Origin: Glutamicibacter halophytocola
GTDB taxonomy: Bacteria; Actinomycetota; Actinomycetes; Actinomycetales; Micrococcaceae
Assembly: GCF_001302565.1 (NCBI RefSeq)
Contig: NZ_CP012750.1
Location: 3,720,001 to 3,784,000, forward strand
Reading direction: 5' to 3'
DNA: 64,000 bases
This document shows positions 45,332-55,746 of the stretch, in pieces (within the stretch, counting starts at the first letter, position 1; every line of letters begins with the position of its first letter). Position numbers and translations under genes: made by a program. The notes beneath the pieces are model-generated. The model searched no databases. It saw only the letters and a program-made list of their open reading frames with translations, and had not been told where the DNA came from.

Positions 45332-46437
45332 AGGGTCACCTCGCGCAGTCGTGCTGCCGTTGCCTCGGCTGGAATGTCATTGATGAAAGCGCCCATGGCC
45401 GCTTCGGATCCAGCCAAGAATTTCAACTTGTCTTCGGCTCGCCGCGGGCTGGTCAGCTGAAGGTGCAACCGGGAAGCAGCGCGTTCCCTGGCGGCCAGCG
45501 GCGCCTGGTGCCAGGCTGCGATGTATGGGGTTGGCGTGTCATAGAGCGCGTCAAAACGGCGCAGCAGATCCCGATACATGATCGCCAATTCGTCTTTTTC
45601 CTCTTCGGTCAAGGCCGCAAAATCCGGCACATGCCGGTGCGGGACGAGGTGGGCTTCCAACGGCCAGCGTGCTGCATAGGGAACAAAAACGGAGAAGTGC
45701 TCGCCCTGCACGACCATGCGCGTGCCTTCGGCCTGCTCGAATTCGAGGATGTCGCCCATCAGCGTTCGGCCGGTGGATTCAAGATGCTTGACCGCTTGAT
45801 CAGCCATCTTGCGGGCCGTGGGGGTCAGGTACGGATAGGCGTAGATCTGCCCGTGGGGGTGATGCAGGGTCACGCCAATATCCTGCCCGCGGTTCTCAAA
45901 TGGGAAGACCTGGGCGATGCCCTCCATGGCGGAAAGCTCTTCGGTGCGCTGGGCCCACGCTTGCACGACGGTGCGGGCGCGCTCGTCATTCAGCGAGGCG
46001 AAGGATCCGGCATGGTCGGGGGTGAACACCACGACTTCGCAGCGGCCATAGGCTGGCAGCGGAACCTGTTCCGCGGCATGCTCCGGAATCTTCCCCAGTG
46101 CCGGGCCGAGGGATGGGAAGCGGTTCTCGAAAACCACCACATCAAAATCTTCGGCCGGGATTTCGCTGAGCCGCCCGTCAACGCTCGGGCACAGCGGGCA
46201 CTGGTCCTTGGGCGGAAGGTAGGTGCGCGACTGGCGGTGGGCCGCCACCGCCACCCAGTCGCCGGTCAACCTGTCATAGCGCAGTTCACCTGGCTCGCCG
46301 CGCGGGTCCAAGGCCCGGGTGTCATGCACCTCTTCGGGCACGCTGCCCGAGCCATCGGCGAAGAAGATTGCCTGGCGGCCATCGGCAAGGTGGTGGACCC
46401 GGTGGGTTGCTTCATGTGCTGCGTTGCCCTGCGGCAT
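45328..46437 (-). CDS. galT: Galactose-1-phosphate uridylyltransferase
   Basis: 369 residues. Transfers UMP between glucose 1-phosphate and galactose 1-phosphate in the Leloir pathway. The active-site HHPHGQIYAYPY, the zinc site CPLCPS with ENRFPSL, and the second half segment EAHLVPHRHVPDF are visible. GGAGACATTGCC precedes the ATG. It is coupled to galK by an overlap and follows the mutarotase by 54 bases. galE is not in the window. Confidence 0.94.
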   Translation of the reverse strand: MPQGNAAHEATHRVHHLADGRQAIFFADGSGSVPEEVHDTRALDPRGEPGELRYDRLTGDWVAVAAHRQSRTYLPPKDQCPLCPSVDGRLSEIPAEDFDVVVFENRFPSLGPALGKIPEHAAEQVPLPAYGRCEVVVFTPDHAGSFASLNDERARTVVQAWAQRTEELSAMEGIAQVFPFENRGQDIGVTLHHPHGQIYAYPYLTPTARKMADQAVKHLESTGRTLMGDILEFEQAEGTRMVVQGEHFSVFVPYAARWPLEAHLVPHRHVPDFAALTEEEKDELAIMYRDLLRRFDALYDTPTPYIAAWHQAPLAARERAASRLHLQLTSPRRAEDKLKFLAGSEAAMGAFINDIPAEATAARLREVTL

Positions 46438-46491
46438 GGCAATGTCTCCAGATAGTTCGTCAGTTCGGTGGTGTGGAACAGGCCGGCGAGC

Positions 46492-47436
46492 TCAGCTCGC
46501 CTGCGCCGGGCCAATCAGCCAGCTGGCTTGGTGGGTGGCGGCCGGTTCCAGCCGGATCACGCCTTCACCGGAGTTGAAGGCCCCCGGCGGGCAGGTCATG
46601 GGCTCGACGGCCAGGCCGGTGCGGTTCAGGGCCGGATCATCGCCGTCGGCGGTGTGCACTTGCACCCAGCCGCAGGTGCCATCCCAGATGATCTGCGAGC
46701 CCACGCCGTGCTCATCGGTGAGAACCGCCCTGGCCAGCTTCTCGCCGTCGAATTCCAGGGCGGTGTAGGCATGGTCGATGAAGGTGGTGCCCAGCGTCCG
46801 CGGGGTGCGGAAATCAAGTTCGGTGCCGGCCACCGCGACAACCTCCGTGGGCAGCAGGCGCTGGCCCTCGGTGAGCTGGACCTCGTGCGCCGGCAGGCTC
46901 AGCGTCCAGGCATCGGCCTTTCCGCCAGGGGCCACCAGGTAGGCGTGCGATCCCCAGCCGAAAGGCGCCGCTTCGGCCCCGAGGTTGGTGGCGGTGGCGG
47001 TGGTGCGCAGCCCTTGCGGCTCCAGCTGGTAGCTGATCACCAGCTGCACCTCGAAGGGGTAGCCCTCGCTCGGGGTGATGATGGTGCGGAACTCCGCGAA
47101 ATCATCGCCGTGCTGGACCAGGGTGAAATCGGTGTCGACCACCAGCCCGTGCAGGGCGTGCCCCCGGGCCGGTTCGGTGATCGGCAGCTGGCGCTGCACC
47201 CCTTCCCAGGTGTAGCGTCCATCGCGCACGCGGTTGGGCCAGGGAGCGAGGATCGCCCCGGAGAAGACCGGGCGGGGCTGCTGCGGGTCAAAGGCCCGGA
47301 CCAGCGGCCGGCCCTGGTGCTCCAGGCTGACCAGGGTGGCGCCAACGCTGGCTAATTCTGCGCTGAAGCCATGGGCGGCCAGGGCCACCACCTGGCCATT
47401 GGCGCTGGTCAGCTGGGGTTCGCTCATGCTGGGCAT
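46492..47436 (-). CDS. galM: Aldose 1-epimerase (mutarotase)
   Basis: 314 residues. Interconverts anomers of galactose, glucose or arabinose. Landmarks: NRVRDGRYTWEG, EPARGHALHGLV with the catalytic His region, GWGSHAYLVAPGG and a C-terminal GLAVEPMTCPPGAFN with the catalytic Glu. I chose the ATG at 47436 with AGAGGAACC upstream; the frame is open to 47526. It sits between the ABC transporter and galT, which fits a shared role for galactose and arabinose. Confidence 0.88.
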   Translation of the reverse strand: MPSMSEPQLTSANGQVVALAAHGFSAELASVGATLVSLEHQGRPLVRAFDPQQPRPVFSGAILAPWPNRVRDGRYTWEGVQRQLPITEPARGHALHGLVVDTDFTLVQHGDDFAEFRTIITPSEGYPFEVQLVISYQLEPQGLRTTATATNLGAEAAPFGWGSHAYLVAPGGKADAWTLSLPAHEVQLTEGQRLLPTEVVAVAGTELDFRTPRTLGTTFIDHAYTALEFDGEKLARAVLTDEHGVGSQIIWDGTCGWVQVHTADGDDPALNRTGLAVEPMTCPPGAFNSGEGVIRLEPAATHQASWLIGPAQAS

Positions 47437-47481
47437 GGTTCCTCTTTCTGTGCTGGTCCGGATTTGGAGCTCATGGCACAC

Positions 47482-47519
47482 GCTGGGCCCTCCCGCACAC
47501 CGGTGCGGAAGGGCCCAGC
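47482..47519 (-). terminator. Stem-loop after the ABC transporter operon
   Basis: GCTGGGCCCT and AGGGCCCAGC are perfect arms, extended inward by a near-perfect CCGCAC/GTGCGG. It lies 23 bases after the permease stop. No T-run follows, so it may reduce rather than stop read-through to the mutarotase gene. Confidence 0.65.
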
Positions 47520-47541
47520 CATGCACTGCGCGGGGCTCGGC

Positions 47542-48723
47542 CTAGTTGCCGGCGCCTGCGCGTCGCTTGTTGTAGATGTCGAAGGCCACTGCCAGCAGCA
47601 GCACGATGCCCTTGACGATCTGCTGGGTGGAAGCGCCCACGCCCATCAGCTGCATGCCGTTGGAGAGCACCGCCATGACCAGGCCACCGACGATGGCTCC
47701 GGTCACCCGGCCAACGCCACCGGTGGTCGAGGCGCCGCCGATGAAGCAGGCCGCGATGGCATCCAGCTCGAACATGTTGCCGGCACCGGGCTGGGCGCCG
47801 TTGGAACGCGAGGAGAAGACCACGCCGGCGATACCCGAAAGCAGGCCCATGTTGATGAAGATCCACAGGTTGATCTTCTTGACGTTCACGCCCGAGAGCT
47901 TGGCTGCCGACAGGTTGCCGCCGATGGCGTAGACGTGGCGGCCGAAGACCGTGCGGGTGGTCAGCACGTGGTAGCCCAGGATCAGAACGGCCAGGATGAT
48001 CAGCACGATCGGCATGCCGCGGCTGGTGGCGATCTGCCAGAAGAACCAGAGGATGATGATGGCCGAGAGGACGTTCTTGCCCAGGAACATGGCCAGGGAT
48101 TCGACGCTCTGCCCGTACTTCACGCGGCCCTGGCGGGTGCGCCACTGCGAGTAGATCAGTCCGGCCACGGCGATTGCGCCGATGACCAGGGTGAAGGTGT
48201 CAAAACCGTAGCCGCCGAGCAGGCCGTTGAGGAATCCGCCGGCAATCTGGCCGTATTCGCCAGGGAATGGGGAGAGTGAAACGTTGTTCAGCACTTCGTA
48301 GGTCAAGCCGCGGAAGAGCAGCATGCCCGCCAGGGTCACGATGAAGGCCGGGATGCCCACATACGCCACCCAGAAGCCCTGCCACAGGCCGCACAGCGCG
48401 CCGACGGCGATGCCGGCAAGCATGCCGGCCCACCAGGGCATGTCGTGCTTGATGATCAGCACCGCGGAGACGGCGCCGGTCAAGGCGACCAGCGAGCCGA
48501 CGGACAGATCGATGTGGCCGGCGACGATCACGATGATCATTCCCAGGGCCAGCACCAGCACGTAGGAGTACTGCAGGACGATGTTGGTGATATTGGTCGG
48601 GCTGAGCAGCAGCCCATTGGTCAGGATGGCAAACAGCACCACGATGAGCACAAAGGCAATGTAAATGCCCGAGGTGCGCAGGTTCTTGGTGAAGATATCC
48701 TTCAGCTCGCTTGTGATGGTCAT
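47542..48723 (-). CDS. CUT2 sugar ABC transporter permease (XylH/GguB type)
   Basis: 393 residues with about 10-12 hydrophobic segments and the typical pieces [38 protein letters not shown] and [21 protein letters not shown] of the ribose/xylose-class permeases. The ATG overlaps the ATPase stop as ATGA. With the ATPase and the binding protein it forms a high-affinity importer. L-arabinose and D-galactose are the probable substrates, inferred from the flanking ara and gal genes and the shared operator. Confidence 0.88.
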   Translation of the reverse strand: MTITSELKDIFTKNLRTSGIYIAFVLIVVLFAILTNGLLLSPTNITNIVLQYSYVLVLALGMIIVIVAGHIDLSVGSLVALTGAVSAVLIIKHDMPWWAGMLAGIAVGALCGLWQGFWVAYVGIPAFIVTLAGMLLFRGLTYEVLNNVSLSPFPGEYGQIAGGFLNGLLGGYGFDTFTLVIGAIAVAGLIYSQWRTRQGRVKYGQSVESLAMFLGKNVLSAIIILWFFWQIATSRGMPIVLIILAVLILGYHVLTTRTVFGRHVYAIGGNLSAAKLSGVNVKKINLWIFINMGLLSGIAGVVFSSRSNGAQPGAGNMFELDAIAACFIGGASTTGGVGRVTGAIVGGLVMAVLSNGMQLMGVGASTQQIVKGIVLLLAVAFDIYNKRRAGAGN

Positions 48724-50258
48724 CGGGTGCTTTCCTTCTCGATGGTCATGAGTTCCATGAGGCGTTCCTGGTTGGCTTCGTGCCGTGGCAGTTCACCGGT
48801 CAGCCGGCCGTAGGCCAGCGTGTAGATGCGGTCGCAGATGCCCAGCAGCTCGGGCAGCTCGGAGGAGATCACCAGCACTGCCTTGCCGGCCGCGGCCAGC
48901 TCGTTGATGATGGTGTAGATCTCGTATTTGGCGCCGACGTCGATGCCGCGGGTGGGCTCGTCGAGGATCAGCAGCTCGGGTGCGGTGTGCAGCCATTTGC
49001 CCAGCACCACCTTCTGCTGGTTGCCGCCCGAGAGGTTGCCGACCTTGGCCATGACGTTGGGGGTCTTGATGCGCATGGACTTGCGGTAGTGCTCGGCGAT
49101 CTGGATTTCGCGGTTGGAGTTGACGAACCCGTTGGAGGAGATCTTCCCCAAGCCGGCCGCGGTGGTGTTCACCCGGATATCCTCGATGAGGTTCAGCCCG
49201 AACTTCTTGCGGTCCTCGGAGACGTAGGCGATGCCGGCCTTGATGGCTTTGCCCACGGTGGAGGTATCCACTTCCTTGCCGTCCATCAGCACGCTGCCGG
49301 TGATATTCCGGCCGTAGCTGTGGCCGAAGACGCTCATCGCCAGCTCGGTGCGCCCGGCGCCCATGAGCCCTGCGATGCCGACAATTTCTCCGGCGCGCAC
49401 ATTCAGCGAGGCGTGATCCACCACGGTGCGCTCCTGCTGCACCGGGTGCTGCACCGACCAGTCGCGCACCTCGAAGACCACATCGCCGATCTTCGGCTCG
49501 CGTTCGGGGTAGCGCGAGGACAGCTCGCGGCCGACCATGCCGCGGATGATGCGGTTCTGGTTGGAGGCCGGGTCGGCCATGTCCAGCGCTTCGATGGACT
49601 GGCCATCGCGGATGATGGTGGTGGTATTGGCGATGTCCTCGATTTCGCCGAGCTTGTGCGAAATGATGATCGAGGTGATGCCCTGCTCGCGCAATCCGCG
49701 CAGCAGGTTCAGCAGGTGCTCGGAGTCATCGTCGTTCAGTGCCGCGGTGGGTTCGTCCAGGATCAGCAGCTTCACGTTCTTGCTCAGCGCCTTGGCGATT
49801 TCCACCAGCTGCTGCTTGCCGACGCCCAGCTGGCCTACCGGGGTGACCGGAAGTTCATCCAGGCCGACGCGGGAGAGCAGTTCGGCGGCACGGTGGTTGG
49901 TTTCGTTCCAGTCGATGAAGCCGCCGCGGGCGGTCTCATTGCCAAGGAAGATGTTCTCGGCCACCGACAGGTAGGGCACCAAGGCCAGTTCCTGATGGAT
50001 GATCACGATGCCCTGGGCTTCGGAATCCTTGATATTCGAGGCTTTGAGTTCCTCGCCTTCGAAAATGATCTGGCCCTCGTAGCTGCCGTGCGGGTAGACC
50101 CCGGAGAGCACCTTCATGAGGGTGGATTTGCCGGCGCCGTTTTCGCCGCAGATGGCGTGGATTTCGCCCTTGCGAACCGAAAGGTTGACGCCGTCCAGCG
50201 CCTTGACCCCGGGGAAAGTCTTGGTGATCTCCTGCATTTGCAGGATGGTGGTGTCCAT
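48720..50258 (-). CDS. CUT2 sugar ABC transporter ATPase, two nucleotide domains (XylG/GguA type)
   Basis: 512 residues with two ATPase halves. The first has Walker [25 protein letters not shown] in the signature position and [12 protein letters not shown]. The second has [10 protein letters not shown], the signature [15 protein letters not shown] and [12 protein letters not shown]. This degenerate second Walker A is normal for the class. I chose the ATG at 50258 (MDTTILQMQ) with AAGGA upstream. A stem-loop lies between it and the binding protein gene. Confidence 0.9.
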   Translation of the reverse strand: MDTTILQMQEITKTFPGVKALDGVNLSVRKGEIHAICGENGAGKSTLMKVLSGVYPHGSYEGQIIFEGEELKASNIKDSEAQGIVIIHQELALVPYLSVAENIFLGNETARGGFIDWNETNHRAAELLSRVGLDELPVTPVGQLGVGKQQLVEIAKALSKNVKLLILDEPTAALNDDDSEHLLNLLRGLREQGITSIIISHKLGEIEDIANTTTIIRDGQSIEALDMADPASNQNRIIRGMVGRELSSRYPEREPKIGDVVFEVRDWSVQHPVQQERTVVDHASLNVRAGEIVGIAGLMGAGRTELAMSVFGHSYGRNITGSVLMDGKEVDTSTVGKAIKAGIAYVSEDRKKFGLNLIEDIRVNTTAAGLGKISSNGFVNSNREIQIAEHYRKSMRIKTPNVMAKVGNLSGGNQQKVVLGKWLHTAPELLILDEPTRGIDVGAKYEIYTIINELAAAGKAVLVISSELPELLGICDRIYTLAYGRLTGELPRHEANQERLMELMTIEKESTR

Positions 50259-50301
50259 AGTGCAGACGTCCTTGGTGTGTGCTGAGAGCGACCTGCCCGC
50301 G

Positions 50302-50333
50302 GCCGGCCGCAACATCGTGATGCTGCGGCCGGC
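50302..50333 (-). other. Stem-loop between binding-protein and ATPase genes
   Basis: GCCGGCCGCA and TGCGGCCGGC are perfect 10-base arms with a 12-base loop in the 90-base gap after the binding-protein stop. Such hairpins commonly stabilise the upstream message or cut downstream transcription, giving more binding protein than transporter. No T-run follows. Confidence 0.6.
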
Positions 50334-50348
50334 GCTGGGTGCGGGAAG

Positions 50349-51518
50349 CTACTTGCTGCGGCCGGCCTTTACTTCTTCTGCCGTGTAGTACTCGGAGTCA
50401 ACGAGCAGGGACTTGATGTTGTCCTTGACCACGATGTCCGAATCCAGCAGGAAGGATGGGACGACCTTCTTGCCGTTGTCGTAGGTCTCGGTGTCGTTGG
50501 CTTCCGGCTCGCCGCCGCCGGCGTAGGCCTTGACGGCTTCAACGGCCTGGGTGGCCAGCTTGCGGGTGTCCTTGAAGATGGTGGAGTACTGGACCCCGTC
50601 ATCAATCAGCTTCACCGAGGCGATTTCGGCGTCCTGCCCGGTGACAACCGGCAGGCCTGCCTTCATCGACTTGCCGTAGCCGGCGTTGGACAGGGCGGTG
50701 ATCACGCCGCGGGAGATGCCGTCAAATGGCGAGAGGATGCCATCGATCTTGGTCTTGCCGCCGGCATAGTGGGCGGTAATCAGATCTTCCATGCGCGACT
50801 GGGCTTCTTCCTGGCTCCAGCGCAGGGTGGCTGCCTGCTCGATGTCGGTCTGGCCGGACTTCACCACGAGGGTCTTGTCATCCAGGAATGGCTTGAGCGT
50901 GTCCATGGCGCCCTTCCAGAAGAAGTGCGCGTTGTTGTCATCGATGGAACCGGCGAAGAGCTCGATGTTCAGCGGGCCCTTCTTGTCGGTCTTCTTGCCA
51001 TCCGCATCCAGCAAGCCAAGGCCGGTCAGCAGCGAGGTGGCCTGCTGCACGCCGACGTTGTAGTTGTCGAAGGTGACATAGAAGTCGACGTTCTCGGTAC
51101 CGTTGATCAGGCGGTCGTAGGAGATGATCGGGATTCCTGCATCCGCCGCGGCCTGCAGCTGGGTCGACAGCGCGGTGCCGTCAATCGAGGCCACCACCAG
51201 GATGTCGTCGCCCTTGGTGATCATCTGGTCGATCTGCTGCTGCTGGGTGGGGATGTCGTCATTGGCGAACTGCAAGTCGACGCTGTAGCCAACTTCTTCC
51301 AGCTGCTTCTTGACGGCAGCGCCATCAGCGATCCAGCGTTCCGAGGTTTCGGTAGGCATTGCCACGCCAACCTGGATGTCCTCCGGTGCCTTTGATTCGC
51401 CGTCGCCGGCGCCTGCACCGCCACCTGCGCCGCTGCCGCCACAGGCTGCCATTGCGGTAACCAGCGCGAGGGAACCAACAGTCGCCGCAGCCTTGCGGGT
51501 CCAGTTATTCCATGCCAT
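50349..51518 (-). CDS. Sugar-binding lipoprotein of the ABC transporter (ChvE-like)
   Basis: 389 residues. A signal peptide with lipobox (LVTAMAACGG, Cys near residue 26) anchors it outside the membrane. The mature part is a type I periplasmic-binding fold: QVGVAMPTETSERWIADG, DILVVASIDGTALS, ISYDRLINGTENVDFYVTFDNYNVGVQQ. These strongly resemble ChvE, the multiple-sugar-binding protein that accepts galactose, arabinose and related sugars. AAGGAGG precedes the ATG at 51518. The LacI operator at 51573 is 55 bases upstream. Confidence 0.9.
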   Translation of the reverse strand: MAWNNWTRKAAATVGSLALVTAMAACGGSGAGGGAGAGDGESKAPEDIQVGVAMPTETSERWIADGAAVKKQLEEVGYSVDLQFANDDIPTQQQQIDQMITKGDDILVVASIDGTALSTQLQAAADAGIPIISYDRLINGTENVDFYVTFDNYNVGVQQATSLLTGLGLLDADGKKTDKKGPLNIELFAGSIDDNNAHFFWKGAMDTLKPFLDDKTLVVKSGQTDIEQAATLRWSQEEAQSRMEDLITAHYAGGKTKIDGILSPFDGISRGVITALSNAGYGKSMKAGLPVVTGQDAEIASVKLIDDGVQYSTIFKDTRKLATQAVEAVKAYAGGGEPEANDTETYDNGKKVVPSFLLDSDIVVKDNIKSLLVDSEYYTAEEVKAGRSK

Positions 51519-51572
51519 CTTTTCCTCCTTGAAAATGTGCCCCACTCTGCGAGTGAGACGGGGCTCACACCA

Positions 51573-51586
51573 TGTTAGCGCTAACA
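51573..51586. promoter_or_regulatory. Perfect LacI operator before the ABC transporter
   Basis: TGTTAGCGCTAACA, a perfect 14-base palindrome with central CG. Identical to the site before araB at 55683. Confidence 0.85.
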
Positions 51587-51638
51587 ACATCGGTTGCGCC
51601 ACCCCTAATTGAAGATAAATTAAGATTCCTTACTCATT

Positions 51639-51675
51639 GCGCTGGCGGAGCCCCGTCAGCGGGCTCCGCCAGCGC
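51639..51675. terminator. 15-bp stem-loop between araA and the transporter operon
   Basis: GCGCTGGCGGAGCCC and GGGCTCCGCCAGCGC are perfect arms with a seven-base loop, 27 bases after the araA stop. On the minus strand a run of T precedes the hairpin rather than following it, so it may stop or pause transcription without the usual U-tract. Confidence 0.6.
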
Positions 51676-51702
51676 AAAAAACCGCGGGAAAACGGCCGAG
51701 AG

Positions 51703-53214
51703 CTAAAAACCCTGAGCCAAACGGTAGTAGCTCTGGTTCACGCGGATCTGCTGGGCAAAGTTCCGGCGAGTGGTTTCCTCATCGATGACCAGCAGTTCGG
51801 TCCCGGCGATTTCGGCGAAGATCTCAAAGGCTTCGATGCCCGCGGCGGTGGACATCACCGTGTGGTGCGCCCCGCCAGCAGCAAGCCAGGATTCGGCCGA
51901 CACGTTGAAGTTCGGGCGCGGGCTCCACACGGCGCGGGCCACCGGCAGGTTCGGCAGATCGGCCGGCGGGACGACCACGTCAACCACGTTGGCGGTCAGG
52001 CGGAAACGCTCGCGCATATCGGCCATGGACACCACGACGGCACCGTCGGTGGCGTCGGCGTTGAAGACCATGCGCACCGGATCTTCGCGGCCGCCAATGC
52101 CCAGCGGGTGGATTTCCACGCGTGGCTTGGCGGTGGTCAGCGAAGGGCAGACCTCGAGCATATGCGCGCCGAGGATCAGCTCCTTGCCCTCGGTCAGGTC
52201 ATAGGTGTAGTCCTCCATCAAGGAGGCGCCGCCTGGCAGCCCTTGGCCCATGACCTTGGCCGCGCGCACCAGCACCGCGGTCTTCCAGTCGCCTTCCGCT
52301 CCAAAGCCGTAGCCCTTGCCCATCAGGCGCTGCACGGCCAGACCTGGCAGCTGGCGCAGCCCGCCAAGATCCTCGAAATTGGTGGTGAAGGCCATGGCAT
52401 TGGCCTCGCGCAGGAAGGTTTCCAGCGCGATTTCCTGGCGGGCCGCGTAGCGCAGCGACTCGTGGCGGGCGCCGGAAGCGCGCAGTTCTTCCACGACGTC
52501 GTAATCGCGCTCGTACTCGGCCACCAGGGCGTCGATATCGGTCTCGGCTACAGCTTCCACCGCCTCGACCAGGTCATTGACCGCCCAGGTGTTCACCGAG
52601 ACGCCGAAGCGGATCTCGGCCTCGGTCTTGTCCCCCTCGGTCACGGCAACATTGCGCATGTTGTCGCCGAAGCGGACCAGGTTCAGGTTCTGCACGGCGT
52701 TGAAGCCGGCGGCCCCGCGGATCCAGATGCCCACGCGGCGGGCTACCGCCGGGTTGGATACGTGGCCCACCACGGTGGTGCGCGATGCCCCCAATCGGGT
52801 GGCCAGGTAGGCGTATTCGCGGTCGCCGTGCGCGGCCTGGTTCAGGTTCATGAAATCGAAGTCGATGGAATCCCACGGCAGTTCAACGTTGGCCTGAGTA
52901 TGCAGGTGCAGCAGCGGCTTTTGCAGGGCCTTCAGTCCGTTGATCCACATCTTGGCCGGGCTGAACGTGTGCATCCAGGTGATGACGCCCAGGACGTTGT
53001 CATCCGAATTCGCCTCTAGCATCGCGCGGCGGATGGAGTCGGAGTCCTTGAGCACCGGCTTCCACACGATTCTTGCCGGGACCTCGGTGGAGGCGTCCAA
53101 TGCCTGCGCCACCTCGGTGGATTGCTGGGCCACCTGGCGCAGGGTCTGCTCGCCGTAGAGGTCCTGGCTTCCGGTGAAGAACCAGATTTCCTTGTCGTTA
53201 TATGCCTTGGCCAT
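51703..53214 (-). CDS. araA: L-arabinose isomerase
   Basis: 503 residues, normal length. Converts L-arabinose to L-ribulose with Mn2+. Landmarks: [20 protein letters not shown] at the N-terminus, [33 protein letters not shown] and [12 protein letters not shown] with the metal-binding Glu residues, and a C-terminal GGAHHTVMS. Third gene of araB-araD-araA, seven bases after araD, with GTAAGGA upstream. Confidence 0.96.
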   Translation of the reverse strand: MAKAYNDKEIWFFTGSQDLYGEQTLRQVAQQSTEVAQALDASTEVPARIVWKPVLKDSDSIRRAMLEANSDDNVLGVITWMHTFSPAKMWINGLKALQKPLLHLHTQANVELPWDSIDFDFMNLNQAAHGDREYAYLATRLGASRTTVVGHVSNPAVARRVGIWIRGAAGFNAVQNLNLVRFGDNMRNVAVTEGDKTEAEIRFGVSVNTWAVNDLVEAVEAVAETDIDALVAEYERDYDVVEELRASGARHESLRYAARQEIALETFLREANAMAFTTNFEDLGGLRQLPGLAVQRLMGKGYGFGAEGDWKTAVLVRAAKVMGQGLPGGASLMEDYTYDLTEGKELILGAHMLEVCPSLTTAKPRVEIHPLGIGGREDPVRMVFNADATDGAVVVSMADMRERFRLTANVVDVVVPPADLPNLPVARAVWSPRPNFNVSAESWLAAGGAHHTVMSTAAGIEAFEIFAEIAGTELLVIDEETTRRNFAQQIRVNQSYYRLAQGF

Positions 53215-53221
53215 GATGTCC

Positions 53222-53938
53222 TTACTGTCCGTAAACGTTCTGGTAGCGCTCGTAGAGCGAGTCGATCTTTGCGGGGTCGATTGGCTGCGGGTCCCCGAGC
53301 TGCTGGGCGATATGCACGGTGCGGGCCACTTCCTCGCACATCACCGCCGCCTTGACGGCGGCACGCGCATCCTTGCCGATGGTGAAGGGGCCGTGGCTGG
53401 CCATGAGCACCGCGGGGCTGCGCGAGCCGCGCAGCGTGGAGACAATTCCGCGGCCGATGGAGTCATCGCCGATGATCGCGAAGGGGCCCACGGGGATGGG
53501 GCCGCCAAACTCGTCGGCCATCATGGTCAGCACGCAGGGAATTTCTTCGCCGCGGGCCGCCCATGCGGTGGCATAGGTGGAGTGGGTGTGGACCACGCCG
53601 CCAACTTCTGGCATGTGCTCGTAGGTGTAGGCGTGGGCCGCGGTATCCGAGGAGGGCGCGTGCCCGCCGTCCAGCAGCTGCCCATCGAGGGTGCACACCA
53701 CCATGGATTCTGCGGTCAGGTCATCATAGGAGACCCCGGAAGGCTTGATCACGAAGAGGTCGGCGCTGCCGTCGGCCACCTCGGGGTGGCGCACCCGCTG
53801 GGAGACGTTGCCGGCGGTCCAGACCACCAGTTCATAGCGCGGAAGTTCCGCATGCAGGTCGGCGACAACTTGGCGCACCCGCTGGATCTCTTCGCGCATC
53901 GTCTGCGGGTAGCTGTCCAGGGTTCGTTGTTGATTCAT
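53222..53938 (-). CDS. araD: L-ribulose-5-phosphate 4-epimerase
   Basis: 238 residues, class II aldolase/adducin family. Converts L-ribulose 5-phosphate to D-xylulose 5-phosphate. Visible: [36 protein letters not shown] with two zinc-binding His, and [17 protein letters not shown] with the third. AAAAGAG precedes the ATG. It lies between araB and araA. Confidence 0.95.
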   Translation of the reverse strand: MNQQRTLDSYPQTMREEIQRVRQVVADLHAELPRYELVVWTAGNVSQRVRHPEVADGSADLFVIKPSGVSYDDLTAESMVVCTLDGQLLDGGHAPSSDTAAHAYTYEHMPEVGGVVHTHSTYATAWAARGEEIPCVLTMMADEFGGPIPVGPFAIIGDDSIGRGIVSTLRGSRSPAVLMASHGPFTIGKDARAAVKAAVMCEEVARTVHIAQQLGDPQPIDPAKIDSLYERYQNVYGQ

Positions 53939-53971
53939 CGGTTTCTCTTTTCGTCCAATGCTGCGTGGTGC

Positions 53972-55585
53972 CTAGATGGCGGTAATTGCGGTGCGCTGGA
54001 TGGCCAGGCCGGCTTCGTAGGTTTTCAGGTAGGCCTCGAATCCTGCACGGTCTTCCTCCACTGGCTCGGCCAGGCTCAGTTCGGCACCGGCGAAGACCTC
54101 GGAGTCCAGGAATTCGGGCAGTGCGGCCTGCAGGCCTTCGAGCACCCGCTGGCGGTAGGCCGCCAAGACTGCGATGCCCCACGCTCCCCCGTGCCCGGCG
54201 CTGTCGCCGACGAGAATCGGGGTGTTGATCGCCGCGGCCAGCAGCCGCTGGGCGACCCCTGCGGTGCGGAAGATGCCGCCATGGGCAAACATTTGCTTGA
54301 CCTCAACGCCTTCGGCGGCCAGCACCCGGAGCCCGAGGCTCAGGGTGGCGAACATGGCATAGACCTGCACTCGCATGAGATTGGGCAGATCCAGGCTGGA
54401 TCCGGGAGTGCGCAGGATCGCTGGGCGTCCTTCAGCCAAATTCGCCACCGGTTCCCCGGAGAGGTTGTTGTAGGCCAGCAATCCGCCGCCGTCGGCCGCG
54501 CCTTCCAAGGCCGAGCGCAACAGGGTCTCGAAGACCGCGTTGCCATCGGCCTTGCTTCCCAGCGCCTGGGCGAACTGCCCGAAGACCTGGGCCCAGGCGG
54601 CAAATTCGCTGGCCCCGTTATTGCAGTGGACCATGGCCACCGGATGGCCATCCGGCGTGGTGACAACATCGATTTCGTGGTGCACTTCGGCCAGCGGCGC
54701 GTCAAGGACCACCATGGCAAAAATGGACGTGCCAGCGGAAATGTTTCCGGTGCGCTGGGCCACCGAATTGGTGGCAACCATGCCGGTTCCGGCATCCCCT
54801 TCCGGGGGGCATAGCGGGCTGCCGGCTTGCAGTTGGCCGGTGGGATCAAGCAGCAATGCGCCTGCTTCGGTGAGCGTGCCGGCGTCGGCTCCGGCAGGCA
54901 GCGCAGCGGGCAGCAACGAGGCCAGTTCGGCGGTGGCGCCGTGTTGCGCTGCCAGCGCATCGAAGGCCGAGAGCATCGAAGCGTCGTAGCTGCCAGTCGC
55001 CGGGTCAACGGGGAACATTCCGGCCGCGTCGCCGACGCCGAGCACAAATTTGCCACAGAGCAACTCGTGGACAAACCCGGCCAGGGTGTTCAGCCGAGCC
55101 ACTGCAGGCACATGCTCTTCGCCATTGAGCAAAGCTTGGAAGTAATGCGCCACGGACCAGCGCTGCGGGATATTGAAGTGCAGCTCTTCGCTGAGCAATG
55201 CCGCCGCTTCGGCGGTGGAGGTGTTGCGCCAGGTCCGGAACGGAACGAGCAGTTCGCCGTCGGCGTCGAAGGCCAGGTAGCCGTGCATCATCGCGGAAAT
55301 CCCGATGGCGCCAAGCCGTGTTGGGCGCACTCCATGGCGTTCCTGGGCGTCTGCAAGCACCTGCGCCATGCAGTCCTGCAGACCGGCGATGATGGCTTCG
55401 CGGGAGTAGGTCCAGTTCTTGTCCTGGTATTGGTTTTCCCAGGCGTGGCTGCCGCTGGCAAGCTGCTGGTGATCGGGTCCGATCAGGCTGGCTTTGATAT
55501 TCGTTGAACCGAATTCGATGCCCAGCACGGCCTGGCCGTTGCTGATGACCTCGCGGGCGGCTGTCCCGTTGAGCTGTGCTGCCAT
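53972..55585 (-). CDS. araB: Ribulokinase (FGGY family)
   Basis: 537 residues. Phosphorylates L-ribulose before the AraD step. The N-terminal phosphate motif GIEFGSTNIKASLIG, the FGGY central segment with GISAMMHGYLAFDADG, and a C-terminal GHGGAWGIAVLAAYR are visible. The sequence is of the actinobacterial type, often mislabelled xylulokinase; the ara context settles it. I chose the ATG at 55585 with ACGGAG upstream; the frame is open to 55669. The LacI operator lies about 100 bases upstream. Confidence 0.88.
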   Translation of the reverse strand: MAAQLNGTAAREVISNGQAVLGIEFGSTNIKASLIGPDHQQLASGSHAWENQYQDKNWTYSREAIIAGLQDCMAQVLADAQERHGVRPTRLGAIGISAMMHGYLAFDADGELLVPFRTWRNTSTAEAAALLSEELHFNIPQRWSVAHYFQALLNGEEHVPAVARLNTLAGFVHELLCGKFVLGVGDAAGMFPVDPATGSYDASMLSAFDALAAQHGATAELASLLPAALPAGADAGTLTEAGALLLDPTGQLQAGSPLCPPEGDAGTGMVATNSVAQRTGNISAGTSIFAMVVLDAPLAEVHHEIDVVTTPDGHPVAMVHCNNGASEFAAWAQVFGQFAQALGSKADGNAVFETLLRSALEGAADGGGLLAYNNLSGEPVANLAEGRPAILRTPGSSLDLPNLMRVQVYAMFATLSLGLRVLAAEGVEVKQMFAHGGIFRTAGVAQRLLAAAINTPILVGDSAGHGGAWGIAVLAAYRQRVLEGLQAALPEFLDSEVFAGAELSLAEPVEEDRAGFEAYLKTYEAGLAIQRTAITAI

Positions 55586-55682
55586 GAATTCTCCGTTCGC
55601 ACAGCTCGGTGAGCAGCGCCTCTGCCATCGTTGCCTGCTCCACTCGCCAAAAATGCGCGGGCAGAACAAAACCTCGATGCAA

Positions 55683-55696
55683 TGTTAGCGCTAACA
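55683..55696. promoter_or_regulatory. Perfect LacI operator before araB
   Basis: TGTTAGCGCTAACA, identical to the site at 51573, in the 161-base gap between the LacI gene and araB. Confidence 0.85.
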
Positions 55697-55746
55697 ATTT
55701 GTGATGCGCAACACCGGATCCCAGATTCGGGAAATGAAGAGCTGGC

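Noticed and set aside
44048..45460. 470-codon plus-strand ORF over galK
   Set aside because: Antisense to galactokinase; His/Arg/Gln-rich translation without motifs.
48780..50285. 501-codon plus-strand ORF over the sugar ABC ATPase
   Set aside because: Antisense to a two-domain ATPase with all expected motifs; low-complexity composition.
53174..54814. 546-codon plus-strand ORF over araD and araB
   Set aside because: It crosses two identified ara genes and has no domain or ribosome site.
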